A stretch of 64,000 nucleotides of DNA from Myxococcota bacterium (GTDB lineage Bacteria; Myxococcota_A; UBA796; UBA9615; JAKLKC01): NCBI GenBank assembly GCA_023150875.1, contig JAKLKC010000026.1, positions 1-64,000 of the forward strand. Direction: 5' to 3'. How positions within the stretch are numbered: position 1 is the stretch's first letter; each line of letters starts with the position of its first letter. Of the stretch, positions 38,919 through 47,185 are shown one piece after another. Made by a program: the position numbers and the translations under genes. Under the pieces are notes generated by a model. That model made no database searches and was not told the origin of the DNA. It saw only the letters and a program-made list of their open reading frames with translations.

Positions 38919-40348
38919 GCGTCGCCCCGGCCTGGGCTCCCCCGGTCGCCAAGCCTCCCCACGCCGGCCCAGACGAGCCGGAGCCGGAGCCGGACCGGGA
39001 CGACGGGACCACCCCCGCGGCCGGACCGGCACGCCTGCTCCCCGGGCGCCGCATGCCCGCCGCCCTCGCCGCGGCCGTCGCCCCCGCCCTGCTGGCGGCG
39101 TTCCACCCGGGGCTCCTGTGGCTCTGGCTCTGCGCGGTCTTCGCCATCGTCGCCCTCGCCGCCACCGACGTCGGGCGCCTCCTCGCCCCGGGTGCCCTGC
39201 GGGCCCGCAGGCTCGTCCCCCCGCGCCTGGACCTGGGGGTGCCGACGACGGTGCGGGTCGAGCTCTCCCGCGCGCCGGGACCCGGCGGCGAGGTGACAGT
39301 GGACATCCGGGACGACCCACCCGATGCCCTCCTCCCTGGCGCCACGGCGGACGGCCGGTGTCGGCTGCCCGCCGGGGGCGCGGCGTACCTGGACTACACG
39401 GTGCGGGCGACGGAACGCGGTCTCTACCGGTTCGGAGACGTCTGGCTCCGCTGGGAGGGACCCCTGGGACTGGTCGCCTCCATGGCCCGGATCCCGTCCG
39501 GCGGCGACGTGAAGGTCTACCCGGACCTGAGGGCGCTGCGGACCGCGGACGCGCTGCGGCTGCCCCTGCTCCTGCGGGAGATGGGTTTGAAGGAGCTCCG
39601 CAAGCGCGGGGGGAGCACGGAGTTCGACTCGCTGCGGGAGCACGGGCCCGACGACGGCCTCCAGGCCATCGACTGGAAGGCGACGGCCCGCCGCCAGAAG
39701 CCCATCGTCCGCACCTTCCGCGAGGAGCAGAACCACGACGTGGTGCTCGCCCTCGACTGCGGGCGCCTGATGGGGACCCGCCCGGACGGCGTGAGCAAGC
39801 TGGACCACGCCCTGAACGGCGCGCTGCTCCTGGCCCGGACCAGCCTCCTGAAGGGGGACCGCCCCGGCCTGATCGCCTTCCACCAGCGGGTCCTCGCCTT
39901 CGTCCGGCCCGACGGGGCTCCCTCCCAGCTCTCCCGCCTGGTGGAGGCGAGCTACGCCCTCCGCACCGACTACTCCGAGACCAGCTTCCGCCGGGCGCTC
40001 CTCCACCTGGAGGCGCGCCACCGCAAGCGCAGCTTCGTCGTGTTCCTGACGGACTTCGTCCACGGGCAGGCGGACGAGGAGATGATCGAGGCGGTGGGCC
40101 GGGCCGCGAAGCGCCACCTGGCCCTGTTCGTGGCCGTGCGGGACCCCCACCTGCGCCGGATCGCCTTCGCCCGCCCCCAGGACGGGGCCGATCCCTTCCG
40201 GCAGGCGGTGGCCCTGGAGCTGCTGGAGGACCGCCGCCGCGTGCTGGGGCTCATGGCCCGCCGGGGGATCCACACCCTGGACGTCGACCCCGGCGCCATC
40301 GCCGCGCCGGTCTTGAACGCCTACCTGTCGCTGAGGGGGATGGTGTGA
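38915..40348 (+). CDS. DUF58 (von Willebrand A-like) protein
   Basis: A 477-residue DUF58 protein from a GTG overlapping the MoxR stop. N-terminal membrane helices (about 47-80), a beta-rich middle (RLVPPRLDLGVPTTVRVEL), the DUF58 motif KRGGSTEFDSLREHGPDDGLQAIDWKATARRQKPIVRTF, and a vWA-like part (HDVVLALDCGRLMGT). Note that the first metal-site motif DxSxS of vWA domains is replaced by DCGRL here. It is the probable partner of the upstream ATPase. Last gene of the five-gene operon. Confidence 0.92.
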   Translation: MSVAPAWAPPVAKPPHAGPDEPEPEPDRDDGTTPAAGPARLLPGRRMPAALAAAVAPALLAAFHPGLLWLWLCAVFAIVALAATDVGRLLAPGALRARRLVPPRLDLGVPTTVRVELSRAPGPGGEVTVDIRDDPPDALLPGATADGRCRLPAGGAAYLDYTVRATERGLYRFGDVWLRWEGPLGLVASMARIPSGGDVKVYPDLRALRTADALRLPLLLREMGLKELRKRGGSTEFDSLREHGPDDGLQAIDWKATARRQKPIVRTFREEQNHDVVLALDCGRLMGTRPDGVSKLDHALNGALLLARTSLLKGDRPGLIAFHQRVLAFVRPDGAPSQLSRLVEASYALRTDYSETSFRRALLHLEARHRKRSFVVFLTDFVHGQADEEMIEAVGRAAKRHLALFVAVRDPHLRRIAFARPQDGADPFRQAVALELLEDRRRVLGLMARRGIHTLDVDPGAIAAPVLNAYLSLRGMV

Positions 40349-40378
40349 CGGGGAGCCGCCCGCGGCCCGCCGCCGGCG

Positions 40379-41410
40379 CTACAGGGAGCCCAGGATCTTC
40401 GCCTTGATGCCCTCGAACTCCTCGGCGGTGATCAGGCCCATGTCCAGCATCTCCTTGGCCTGCTTCAGGCGGACGGCGGGGGAGGCCGCGGCGGCGTCGC
40501 TCCCCTGGGCCGCCGCGGGAGCGGCCGGGGCGGCGGGGGGGGCCTCGGAGCGGCCGGCACCCAGGGACCGGGCCATCTGGTCCGCCATGGCGAAGCCGGC
40601 GCCCATGCCCATGCCCGCCCCCATGGCCCCGCCGGGGGCCTGGGCCGCGGCCTCGATGGCCTGGGCGGTCTGGAACCGAGTGAACCGGTCCAGGTCGCCG
40701 ACGACCCCCATGGAGGTCCGCTTGTCGAGCATCTGCTCCACCTCGGGGGGCAGGGAGATGTTCTCGACGACGAAGTCCAGGGCCTGGAGGCCGTGCTCGC
40801 CGAAGTGCTGGGCGATGCCCGCCTTCACCGCGTCCGAGAGCTCCCGGTAGTTGGCGGCGAGGTCCAGGGCGGCGATCTTCGACTCGGCCAGGGCGTCGGT
40901 GAAGGCGCTGACCGCGAAGCGGCGCAGCATGCCCTCGATCTCGGGCACCTCGAAGAGGCCCTCGGTGCCGCTGACCTCCGCCAGGAACTTCGAGGGGTCC
41001 TGCACCCGGAACGAGAAGGCACCGAAGGCCCGGAGCCTCACCACCCCGAACTCCGGGTCCCGCATCATGATGGGGTTCTGGGTGCCCCACTTGCGGTCGG
41101 TGAAGCGCCGCGTGCTGACGAAGTAGACCTCGGCCTTGAAGGGGCTGGTGAAGCCGTAGGGCCAGCTCCTGAGCTTGGTCAGGACCGGGAGGTTGCGGGT
41201 CTCCAGGGTGTAGGTGCCGGGGCCGAACTGGTCGGCGAGGCGCCCCTCGTTGACGAAGACCGCCGCCTGCCCCTCCCGGACGACGAGCTGCGCCCCCATC
41301 TTGATCTCCTGCCCCCGCACGGGGAAGCGGTAGACCAGGGTGCCGGAGCCGTCGTCCAGCCACTCGATGACTTCTATGAACTGGGAGCGGATCGCGTCGA
41401 AAAGGCCCAT
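40379..41410 (-). CDS. SPFH-domain protein with C-terminal SHOCT motif (YdjI-like)
   Basis: A 343-residue protein from ATG 41410 behind GGAGGAAC. It resembles the virion-core/SPFH group: LVYRFPVRGQEIKMGAQLVVREGQAAVFVNEGR, a beta-rich SPFH part to about residue 230, a Gly/Met/Ala-rich linker, and a short C-terminal SHOCT motif (LKQAKEMLDMGLITAEEFEGIKAKIL). SHOCT motifs occur on oligomeric membrane-associated proteins. The role is unknown; relatives are linked to membrane stress. A TATCTT box lies upstream (41462-41470, minus). Confidence 0.88.
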   Translation of the reverse strand: MGLFDAIRSQFIEVIEWLDDGSGTLVYRFPVRGQEIKMGAQLVVREGQAAVFVNEGRLADQFGPGTYTLETRNLPVLTKLRSWPYGFTSPFKAEVYFVSTRRFTDRKWGTQNPIMMRDPEFGVVRLRAFGAFSFRVQDPSKFLAEVSGTEGLFEVPEIEGMLRRFAVSAFTDALAESKIAALDLAANYRELSDAVKAGIAQHFGEHGLQALDFVVENISLPPEVEQMLDKRTSMGVVGDLDRFTRFQTAQAIEAAAQAPGGAMGAGMGMGAGFAMADQMARSLGAGRSEAPPAAPAAPAAAQGSDAAAASPAVRLKQAKEMLDMGLITAEEFEGIKAKILGSL

Positions 41411-41461
41411 CTCGTGGCGTTCCTCCGGCCGGCGGCCCGGGGCGGGGGCCGGCCCCCGGCA

Positions 41462-41470
41462 AAGATAGCA
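41462..41470 (-). promoter_or_regulatory. Extended -10-like promoter box TGCTATCTT
   Basis: On the minus strand the segment reads TGCTATCTT, about 52 bp before the SPFH start. It is the fourth example of this box in the window. Confidence 0.45.
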
Positions 41471-41556
41471 TCGGCTCGCCCCCGCGCCCACGGTCTGGGG
41501 GGCGACGCCGCGGTGAACGACGTAGAATCCCGCCGCCCCCGGAGCGACGCCCCGAG

Positions 41557-42855
41557 ATGACCCAGGACCTCCCGCCACCCCGTCCCGGACAGCCCCGGGC
41601 GGTGCTCATCGGCGCCGGGATCACCTCCGCCCTCACCGGCTGCCTCCTCGCTGGGGACGGCTTCCAGGTGGTGGTGGTGGAGGCCCGCGAGAAGGGCGCC
41701 GGCTCCTCGTCCCGGTCGGCGGCGGCGATCCGCCAGCAGTTCGGCACCCCCGGCACGGTTCGAGGCATGATCCACTCGGTACGGTTCTACGAGCGTTTCC
41801 GGGAGCACATGCGCTGCGCCCCGGGATCCCCCGCGGTGCTGGTCCAGAACGGCTACCTGTTCCTCTATGACCGGCCCGAGCTGCACGAGGACCCGGCCGC
41901 CCACGCCGCGCGGTGGGACCGGGCGCGGGAGAGGGTCCAGATGCAGCGGGCTTCGGGCCTCGATGCCGTGGCGGCGCTGGCTCCGGCCGAGGTCGGCGCC
42001 CGCTTCCCGTGGATCGACGCCCCGCGCCTCGCCGGGGCGACCTGGTGCCCCACCGACGGCTTCCTGCGCCCGGACCTGGTCTACGGGGAGGGCTTCCGCC
42101 GCCTGGAGGAGCTGGGGGGGCGGATCGTCCAGTGGGCGCCGGTCACCGGGGCGGTCCACCGGGGCGGCCGCCTGGCCGCGGTGGAGACGGCGCGGGGGAC
42201 CATCGCGGGGGACCTGTTCGTGAACGCCACCAATGCCTGGGCCCCCAGGGTGTCGCGCCTCCTGGGGGGAGCGGACCTCCCGGTCTCCCCGGTCAAGCGC
42301 TACCTCTACTTCCTCCAGCGGGCCGGCTCCCTCACCGGGGAGCAGCTCGCGTCCTTCCCCATGACCATCACCGCCCGGGGTGCCTACTGCCGCCCCGAAA
42401 ACGCCGATCAGCTCATGGCGGGCTGGGCCCACCGGGCCGCGGCCGAGCCGGGGTTCCGCCACGAGGACCAGGACGAGGTGGAGGCGGAGTACTCCCACCG
42501 CGCCGGCCTCGACAACCACGCCGTCCGCACCTGGATGGAGCTGGCGGAGTCCATGCCGGCGCTGGGGGAGTTCGCGGGAGTCTCGGCCACCGCGGCGGGC
42601 TACTACGCCGACACGCCGGACCACAACCCTCTGCTCGGCTACGACCCGAGGGTGCCCAACCTCATCCACGCCTGCGGCTTCTCCGGCCACGGCGCCATGC
42701 AGGGCCCCTTCACCGCCGAGGTGGTGCGCCAGCTCGCCGCAGCGGGCCCGGCCCTCCCTGCGGTGCGCCTCGGCCCCGAAGGGGACGTGGCCGTCGACCT
42801 GGCGCCCTTCCGCCTGGACCGCTCCTTCGGCGCTCCCGAGGAGATGGTGATCTGA
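41557..42855 (+). CDS. FAD-dependent oxidoreductase (DAO family)
   Basis: A 432-residue amine-oxidase-like flavoprotein (D-amino acid oxidase / sarcosine oxidase / glycine oxidase group). The N-terminal Rossmann motif is GAGITSALTGCLLAGDGF, followed by a FAD-binding acidic VVVVEARE. A DAO signature follows (SSRSAAAIRQQFGTP), LVYGEGFRRLEELGG, and a C-terminal HNPLLGYDPRVPNLIHACGFSGHG. It probably oxidises a secondary or primary amine; the substrate is unknown. It starts 146 bp from the divergent SPFH gene. Its stop lies in the left arm of a palindromic element. Confidence 0.9.
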   Translation: MTQDLPPPRPGQPRAVLIGAGITSALTGCLLAGDGFQVVVVEAREKGAGSSSRSAAAIRQQFGTPGTVRGMIHSVRFYERFREHMRCAPGSPAVLVQNGYLFLYDRPELHEDPAAHAARWDRARERVQMQRASGLDAVAALAPAEVGARFPWIDAPRLAGATWCPTDGFLRPDLVYGEGFRRLEELGGRIVQWAPVTGAVHRGGRLAAVETARGTIAGDLFVNATNAWAPRVSRLLGGADLPVSPVKRYLYFLQRAGSLTGEQLASFPMTITARGAYCRPENADQLMAGWAHRAAAEPGFRHEDQDEVEAEYSHRAGLDNHAVRTWMELAESMPALGEFAGVSATAAGYYADTPDHNPLLGYDPRVPNLIHACGFSGHGAMQGPFTAEVVRQLAAAGPALPAVRLGPEGDVAVDLAPFRLDRSFGAPEEMVI

Positions 42856-42931
42856 CTCGTGTTTCGCCTTCCTGGCCTGCTGCGGTCCGTCCTGGCCGGC
42901 CGCGGCGGCCCGAAAGTGCGAAACACGAGTC
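42854..42931. repeat. Approximately 78-bp palindromic element
   Basis: Perfect 14-bp arms GACTCGTGTTTCGC (42854-42867) and GCGAAACACGAGTC (42918-42931) enclose about 50 bp whose edges also pair imperfectly (CTTCCTGGCC with GGCCCGAAAG). It lies between two convergent genes, overlapping the stop of the oxidoreductase. It could be a bidirectional terminator or a MITE-like element. Confidence 0.75.
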
Positions 42932-42962
42932 TGACGCGGCGGCGGCCCGGCCCCTCGGTCCT

Positions 42963-43973
42963 TCACGGACACGGTTCGAGCAGGGTCAGGAAGGGGGGCG
43001 CGGGGTTGGTGCACGTGGAGCACCGGAGGGCGAGGACCCAGGTGGAGTCGCCGTCCACCCCGGGGAAGGGGCCGGAGTCCCCCTCCAGCGCCCCCAGCGA
43101 GGCCCGGCTCGCCCCCGACACCCCCATCGTCCAGGACGCATCGGCGATCAGGTCCAGGTCCAGGAAGACGGCCTCCAGCCCCCCGGGCGCCAGCCCCTCG
43201 TAGCGGCCCACCGTGAGCTGGTCCACGTCGGAGGCGACGAGGGGATCGCCCCGCGCGTCGGTGGCGACCCCCGACCAGTCCACGGTCACCTGGGCGGAGC
43301 CCGCCGGGAGCACCACCGGCGCCAGGGACTCCAGGTCCACCTCGTAGTCCAGCACCGTGCTCTCGTCCGTCACCACCAGCCGCGTGTCCGGCGCCCCGGG
43401 GACCGGCCGGAAGAAGGCGGCCATCCGCGTCCCCACACCGGGGACCATGCCGGTGGTCAGGACCAGCAACCACACGCCGTAGCCCTCGTGGAAGTACTGC
43501 TCGACGTCGATGTCGGTCCCCAGCATCGTCATGTCGCCGAGGGCGGCCTCGGTCGCTCCGGCGGGCTCCCAGGACACGTAGAGGGCCACCGCGGACTGCT
43601 CCAGGCTGTCGGTGGACAGGCCGTGCTCCACCTCCTCCTCGGTGACGTCCCGGAGCACCACCACCGCCGCGTTGTCCACCTCCGACGCGGGATCGAGGGG
43701 GTGCCCCTGGAGGTCCCGGGTGAGCCCCGACCAGTCGAAGACGGGCTCGACCCCGTCGGCCAGGTCGGTGGAGGCGATGTCCAGGGCACCGTCGAAGGCG
43801 TACCCGTTCCCGTCCGCGAAGACCACCTCCGCTCCCTCGTCGGGGCAGGCGCCGTCGTCCGCGGCGGGATCCGCTTCGCCGCACCCCTCGTCCCCCTCCC
43901 CTCCCTCGCAGGGCTGGGCGCACGCGGCCCCCAGCGCCAGGAGGAGGGGGAGGACCAGGTCACTCCGTGCCAT
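42963..43973 (-). CDS. Predicted secreted lipoprotein, unknown function
   Basis: A 336-residue protein with a signal (LVLPLLLALGAACAQPC) and a Cys-rich start (CAQPCEGGEGDEGCGE) and acidic linker (DPAADDGACPDEG), then two similar beta-rich halves (FDWSGLTRDLQGHPLDP and VDWSGVATDARGDPLV), suggesting an internal duplication. It ends RCSTCTNPAPPFLTLLEPCP. It overlaps the arylsulfotransferase-like gene by 14 bp, so both are probably made together. No catalytic motif is seen. Confidence 0.8.
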   Translation of the reverse strand: MARSDLVLPLLLALGAACAQPCEGGEGDEGCGEADPAADDGACPDEGAEVVFADGNGYAFDGALDIASTDLADGVEPVFDWSGLTRDLQGHPLDPASEVDNAAVVVLRDVTEEEVEHGLSTDSLEQSAVALYVSWEPAGATEAALGDMTMLGTDIDVEQYFHEGYGVWLLVLTTGMVPGVGTRMAAFFRPVPGAPDTRLVVTDESTVLDYEVDLESLAPVVLPAGSAQVTVDWSGVATDARGDPLVASDVDQLTVGRYEGLAPGGLEAVFLDLDLIADASWTMGVSGASRASLGALEGDSGPFPGVDGDSTWVLALRCSTCTNPAPPFLTLLEPCP

Positions 43974-45396
43974 GGAGCCTCTCCATCCAGGTCACGTACC
44001 CGAAGGCGCCCCCCAGCTCCATGTTCAGGCGCCAGATCAGCTCCCGCTCGGGGCTCAGCTCGTCGATCTGCCCCTGGACCGAGAAGACCGCCAGCGTGTT
44101 GCCGTTCGGCAGCCGGTGGACGTCCCCCAGACTGAAGCAGTAGAGGGGCGGCGAGGGCTCGTAGGTCCACACCAGGTCCACCCTCCCCTCCCCCTCGTCG
44201 ACCTCGAACTCCAGCACCTTCGAGGAGTTCACCTCCGGCGTCCCGTTGTTGAACACCAGGATCCCGCCGTCGATCGGCTCCTGCTGGTGGGGGCGGGACA
44301 GGAAGGCCCGCTCGCCGTCCGGGTCCAGGAAGTCCCCGTGCTCTCCCCCCATGATCCACCCGGCCTCCCCCGAGGCGCGGTCCACCTGGAAGATCGCCTC
44401 GAAGCCCAGGGAGGTGATGGTGTAGGTCCCGTCCTCCTCATGGTGACGGAGCGAGTTGGCGTGGGACCATCCCTCGTGGGGCGGCAGGATGCTCTCCCAC
44501 GAAGCGTCGGCGACGTCCCACAGGCTGAAGACCTCGGTGGTGGTCCCGTCGGGGGCGCGCTCCACCAGCCGGTCCGCCACCAGCGTCTGCCCGCCGTCGG
44601 ACCGGGGATCGTACTCCAGGTAGGCGATGGTCCCGTCCGGAAGCTCCAGGAAGTCGTGATGGCCGTCGGGGATGGGGATCGCCTCCACCTGGGTGCCGTC
44701 CATGCTCACCCGCACCAGCTCTTGGGTCGGATCCTCGCCGGGATGGGCGTTCGCCCCCCAATAGAGAACCGAGGATCCGTCGTGGGCGAGGTGGGCGCGG
44801 CTGACGTGGAACTCCGGGGCCTCGGACTGATGCCACCAGACGTAGTCACCGTCGGCGTCCACGATGACCGCGGCGGAGGGGGAGCTCAGGATGGAGGTCA
44901 CCAGGAAGCCGGCGTGGGTCCCGGTCTCGTCCTCCACGGTGACCGCCGCCTCGGGGAACCCCGCGGGGAGGCCCCCGGTCTCCACCTCGTGGTCTTCGCT
45001 GGCGTGGGTCGCCGCGCCGTCGTCCACCACAACCCGGAAGCGATAGGCCGCCGACGGCTTCATACCCACCAGCACCGCGCGGTACGGAGATCCCGCGGCG
45101 ACGTCCACGGGCACCCGCGTCCCGTACTCGGTGGTGGGCCCGAACTCCACCCACGCCGCCGCCACCGGCGCGTGCTCGGTGGAGAAGGTGACGGTGGCCA
45201 CCGTGGGGACCACCTCGCTCACCGCCACGTCGATCTCGAAGTCGTCCCCCGGGGCGGCGTCGTCGTCGGCCGAGGCGTCGTCGTCGAGGTCCAGGGTCCC
45301 GCTGGCGCCGGTGCATCCCGTCGAGGCGACGGCGAGGAACGCGGCCACGCCCGCCGCCAGGACGCTGGGGTGGGTGGTGAGCAAGCTTCGGTCCAT
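43960..45396 (-). CDS. Arylsulfotransferase (ASST)-like beta-propeller protein
   Basis: A 478-residue protein with a lipoprotein signal (AFLAVASTGCTG) and an Asp-rich segment (DDDASADDDAAPGDD), a fibronectin-like domain (about 45-150), and an ASST-type propeller: HHDFLELPDGTIAYLEYD, SHANSLRHHEEDGTYTITSLG, FQVDRASGEAGWIMGG, DGGILVFNNG, and a final SLGDVHRLPNGNTLAVFS. ASST enzymes transfer sulfate between phenols in the periplasm using a covalent His; candidate histidines lie in SHANSL and the HHD motif. Activity is inferred only. It is co-transcribed with the following lipoprotein. Confidence 0.82.
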   Translation of the reverse strand: MDRSLLTTHPSVLAAGVAAFLAVASTGCTGASGTLDLDDDASADDDAAPGDDFEIDVAVSEVVPTVATVTFSTEHAPVAAAWVEFGPTTEYGTRVPVDVAAGSPYRAVLVGMKPSAAYRFRVVVDDGAATHASEDHEVETGGLPAGFPEAAVTVEDETGTHAGFLVTSILSSPSAAVIVDADGDYVWWHQSEAPEFHVSRAHLAHDGSSVLYWGANAHPGEDPTQELVRVSMDGTQVEAIPIPDGHHDFLELPDGTIAYLEYDPRSDGGQTLVADRLVERAPDGTTTEVFSLWDVADASWESILPPHEGWSHANSLRHHEEDGTYTITSLGFEAIFQVDRASGEAGWIMGGEHGDFLDPDGERAFLSRPHQQEPIDGGILVFNNGTPEVNSSKVLEFEVDEGEGRVDLVWTYEPSPPLYCFSLGDVHRLPNGNTLAVFSVQGQIDELSPERELIWRLNMELGGAFGYVTWMERLHGTE

Positions 45397-45684
45397 CCCG
45401 TGCCTCCCGAGGGGGCCGCCGGCCCCACCCCGTGCAGACGGAGCAGGCCGCAGGACGTGGACTGGAATCGGCGCGGTGGAAGGAAGCGACGATGGGCGAG
45501 GGACCGCGGCAGGGCGCGGGGAAGGGCGGCGACGGGGAGGGCGGACATGCGAGGGCCCACCCCAGGGCCAGCCGGTGCGGCGAGCCGCGCGGGGTGCTCG
45601 ACGCCGCCCCGGTGCTCTTCTACCCGGATCCCCGCCCCCCGGGCCCGGCGCGGCGGACCCGGAGGGCGGGGAGATCGGCCCGGC
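45397..45684. other. Intergenic gap
   Basis: 288 bp between the arylsulfotransferase-like gene start and the end of the calpain-like gene, both on the minus strand. I see no gene, no clear hairpin with T-tract and no recognisable repeat. It should hold the promoter of the two-gene secreted-protein operon, but no consensus box stands out. Confidence 0.4.
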
Positions 45685-46884
45685 TCAGCTCACCCAGCCG
45701 AACTGCCAGAAGTAGGTCTTGAACGTCGAGGCGGGGATGGCGAACACGCCGCCCTCGTTGAGGGGGACGGAGCGCCAGAAGGACTGGTCGTAGGCGTTCC
45801 AGCTCCCCGCGAGGCCGTTCACCACGGCGCCGTTGTGGCCCCACGGGTTGCGGAGCACGATCTGCTTCTCGCCGCCCACGTAGGCCCAGCCGAGGACCGT
45901 GTAGGCGTGGTAGCCCACCAGCCCCGAGCCCGCGTAGGTCACGGGGGGGTCCTTCCGGCAGTACGTCCACGCCACCATGGGGTTGAAGGTGCGGTAGCTC
46001 AGGGAGTTCGACCGCACCATGCTCCAGATGTCGTCGGCGCTGTGGTCGGACGTGGTGCGGGTGGTGCCCGCGAGACCCGTCAGCTCCTCGCAGGAACGGA
46101 CCGGCCAGCCGCCGGCGATGGGCGCGAAGTCCGGCCGGTCGCTGGAGCCGTTCGTCTTCCACTTCGCGAACGCCTTCTCGTAGACCGCCGGCCAGATCTC
46201 GCCGGCCTCCGAGGAGCGCGCGTAGTACCAGCCCCGGGTGCCGGCCACCAGCGGCACGTTCTCGGTGACCTCGACCGAGACCACGGCTCCTCCGGAGTGG
46301 AAGTCGACGCGGTCGAAGAAGTCGGCGTTGGCGTGGGCGGTGGCGCGGGTCCGCTGGGCGATCACGTAGGGCCGGGCCCACGCGACCGCGCTCAGCGCGG
46401 CGATGAAGTAGCAGTCGCCGAGGGCGCCCTGGACCGGGTCGTGGAGCTCGGCGGCCTCGTCGAAGAAGTCGCCGGGATCCCCCCACTCCGCCCCCGGGGG
46501 CGTGTACTCCCCTCCGTCCTTGCCGTGGGCGCCCAGCAGGGCCCCCTGCACCCGGGTGAGGGCCGACACCGACAGGTGACCGAACATCGAGGCGGCGGGA
46601 CCGGCGATGTCGGCCGCCGTCGCCTTCGGCGGCAGCTCCTGCGCCCTGACCTGGAACCGGTCGAACTCGGCCCGGAGTTCGGGGAGGGCCTCCGCCATCC
46701 CCGCCTCCCCGCTGAACAGCAGGTTCCCGGTGCCCGGGGTGAGCAGGCGCTCCATGGACACGCCGAGCACCTTCTGGACGAACGCGTCCCGGTCCTTGAC
46801 GGCGCTCCACCTCACCTGGCGTCCCAGGGCCAGCTCCACCACCGCGTACGGATTCACGACGCCCACACGATCTTCCTGGCTCAC
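45685..46884 (-). CDS. Calpain-type cysteine protease (family C2)
   Basis: A 399-residue protein carrying the complete calpain triad: Cys158 in VQGALGDCYFIAALSA, His326 in GLVGYHAYTVLGW, Asn346 in IVLRNPWGHNG. The GTG start follows GGAGGG. Residues 1-150 are a helical, possibly autoinhibitory region; there is no signal peptide, so it is probably cytoplasmic unless exported by another route. Calcium-binding C2-like or EF-hand parts typical of eukaryotic calpains are missing. The target is unknown. Bacterial members are scattered and poorly studied. Confidence 0.93.
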   Translation of the reverse strand: MSQEDRVGVVNPYAVVELALGRQVRWSAVKDRDAFVQKVLGVSMERLLTPGTGNLLFSGEAGMAEALPELRAEFDRFQVRAQELPPKATAADIAGPAASMFGHLSVSALTRVQGALLGAHGKDGGEYTPPGAEWGDPGDFFDEAAELHDPVQGALGDCYFIAALSAVAWARPYVIAQRTRATAHANADFFDRVDFHSGGAVVSVEVTENVPLVAGTRGWYYARSSEAGEIWPAVYEKAFAKWKTNGSSDRPDFAPIAGGWPVRSCEELTGLAGTTRTTSDHSADDIWSMVRSNSLSYRTFNPMVAWTYCRKDPPVTYAGSGLVGYHAYTVLGWAYVGGEKQIVLRNPWGHNGAVVNGLAGSWNAYDQSFWRSVPLNEGGVFAIPASTFKTYFWQFGWVS

Positions 46885-47185
46885 GTTCCCTCCCTATCGA
46901 GGCGCGGGGGGCGCCCCGGGCATGGCACGAACGTGTCCGGGCGGGTCGAGACGTCAAGGAGGAGATCCGAAAATTCCCGAGAACGTCCCGGAGGAGATCC
47001 CCCTCCACCCCGGGAGGGAGGCTCCGGGGAGGAGCGGACGCACCGGCGACCTGCAAGGAAATCGCGCGCCGATGTAGCGCTTTCCCGCGGGATGCGGGTC
47101 AATGGGGGAGACGGCCGGGCGAGGAACCGGGAAGGTCCCCGCGCGGAGGGGCGGCGGCGTCCACCGCCCGAGAAGGAGGTGTCCG
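46885..47185. other. Divergent intergenic region
   Basis: A 301-bp gap between calpain (minus) and a lipoprotein gene (plus). It has A/G-rich and GGAGGAGATC-type words repeated at about 46963 and 46991, a short GCGGGATGCGGG stretch near 47088, and the strong AAGGAGG site at 47173-47179. No gene or RNA is supported. Confidence 0.4.
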
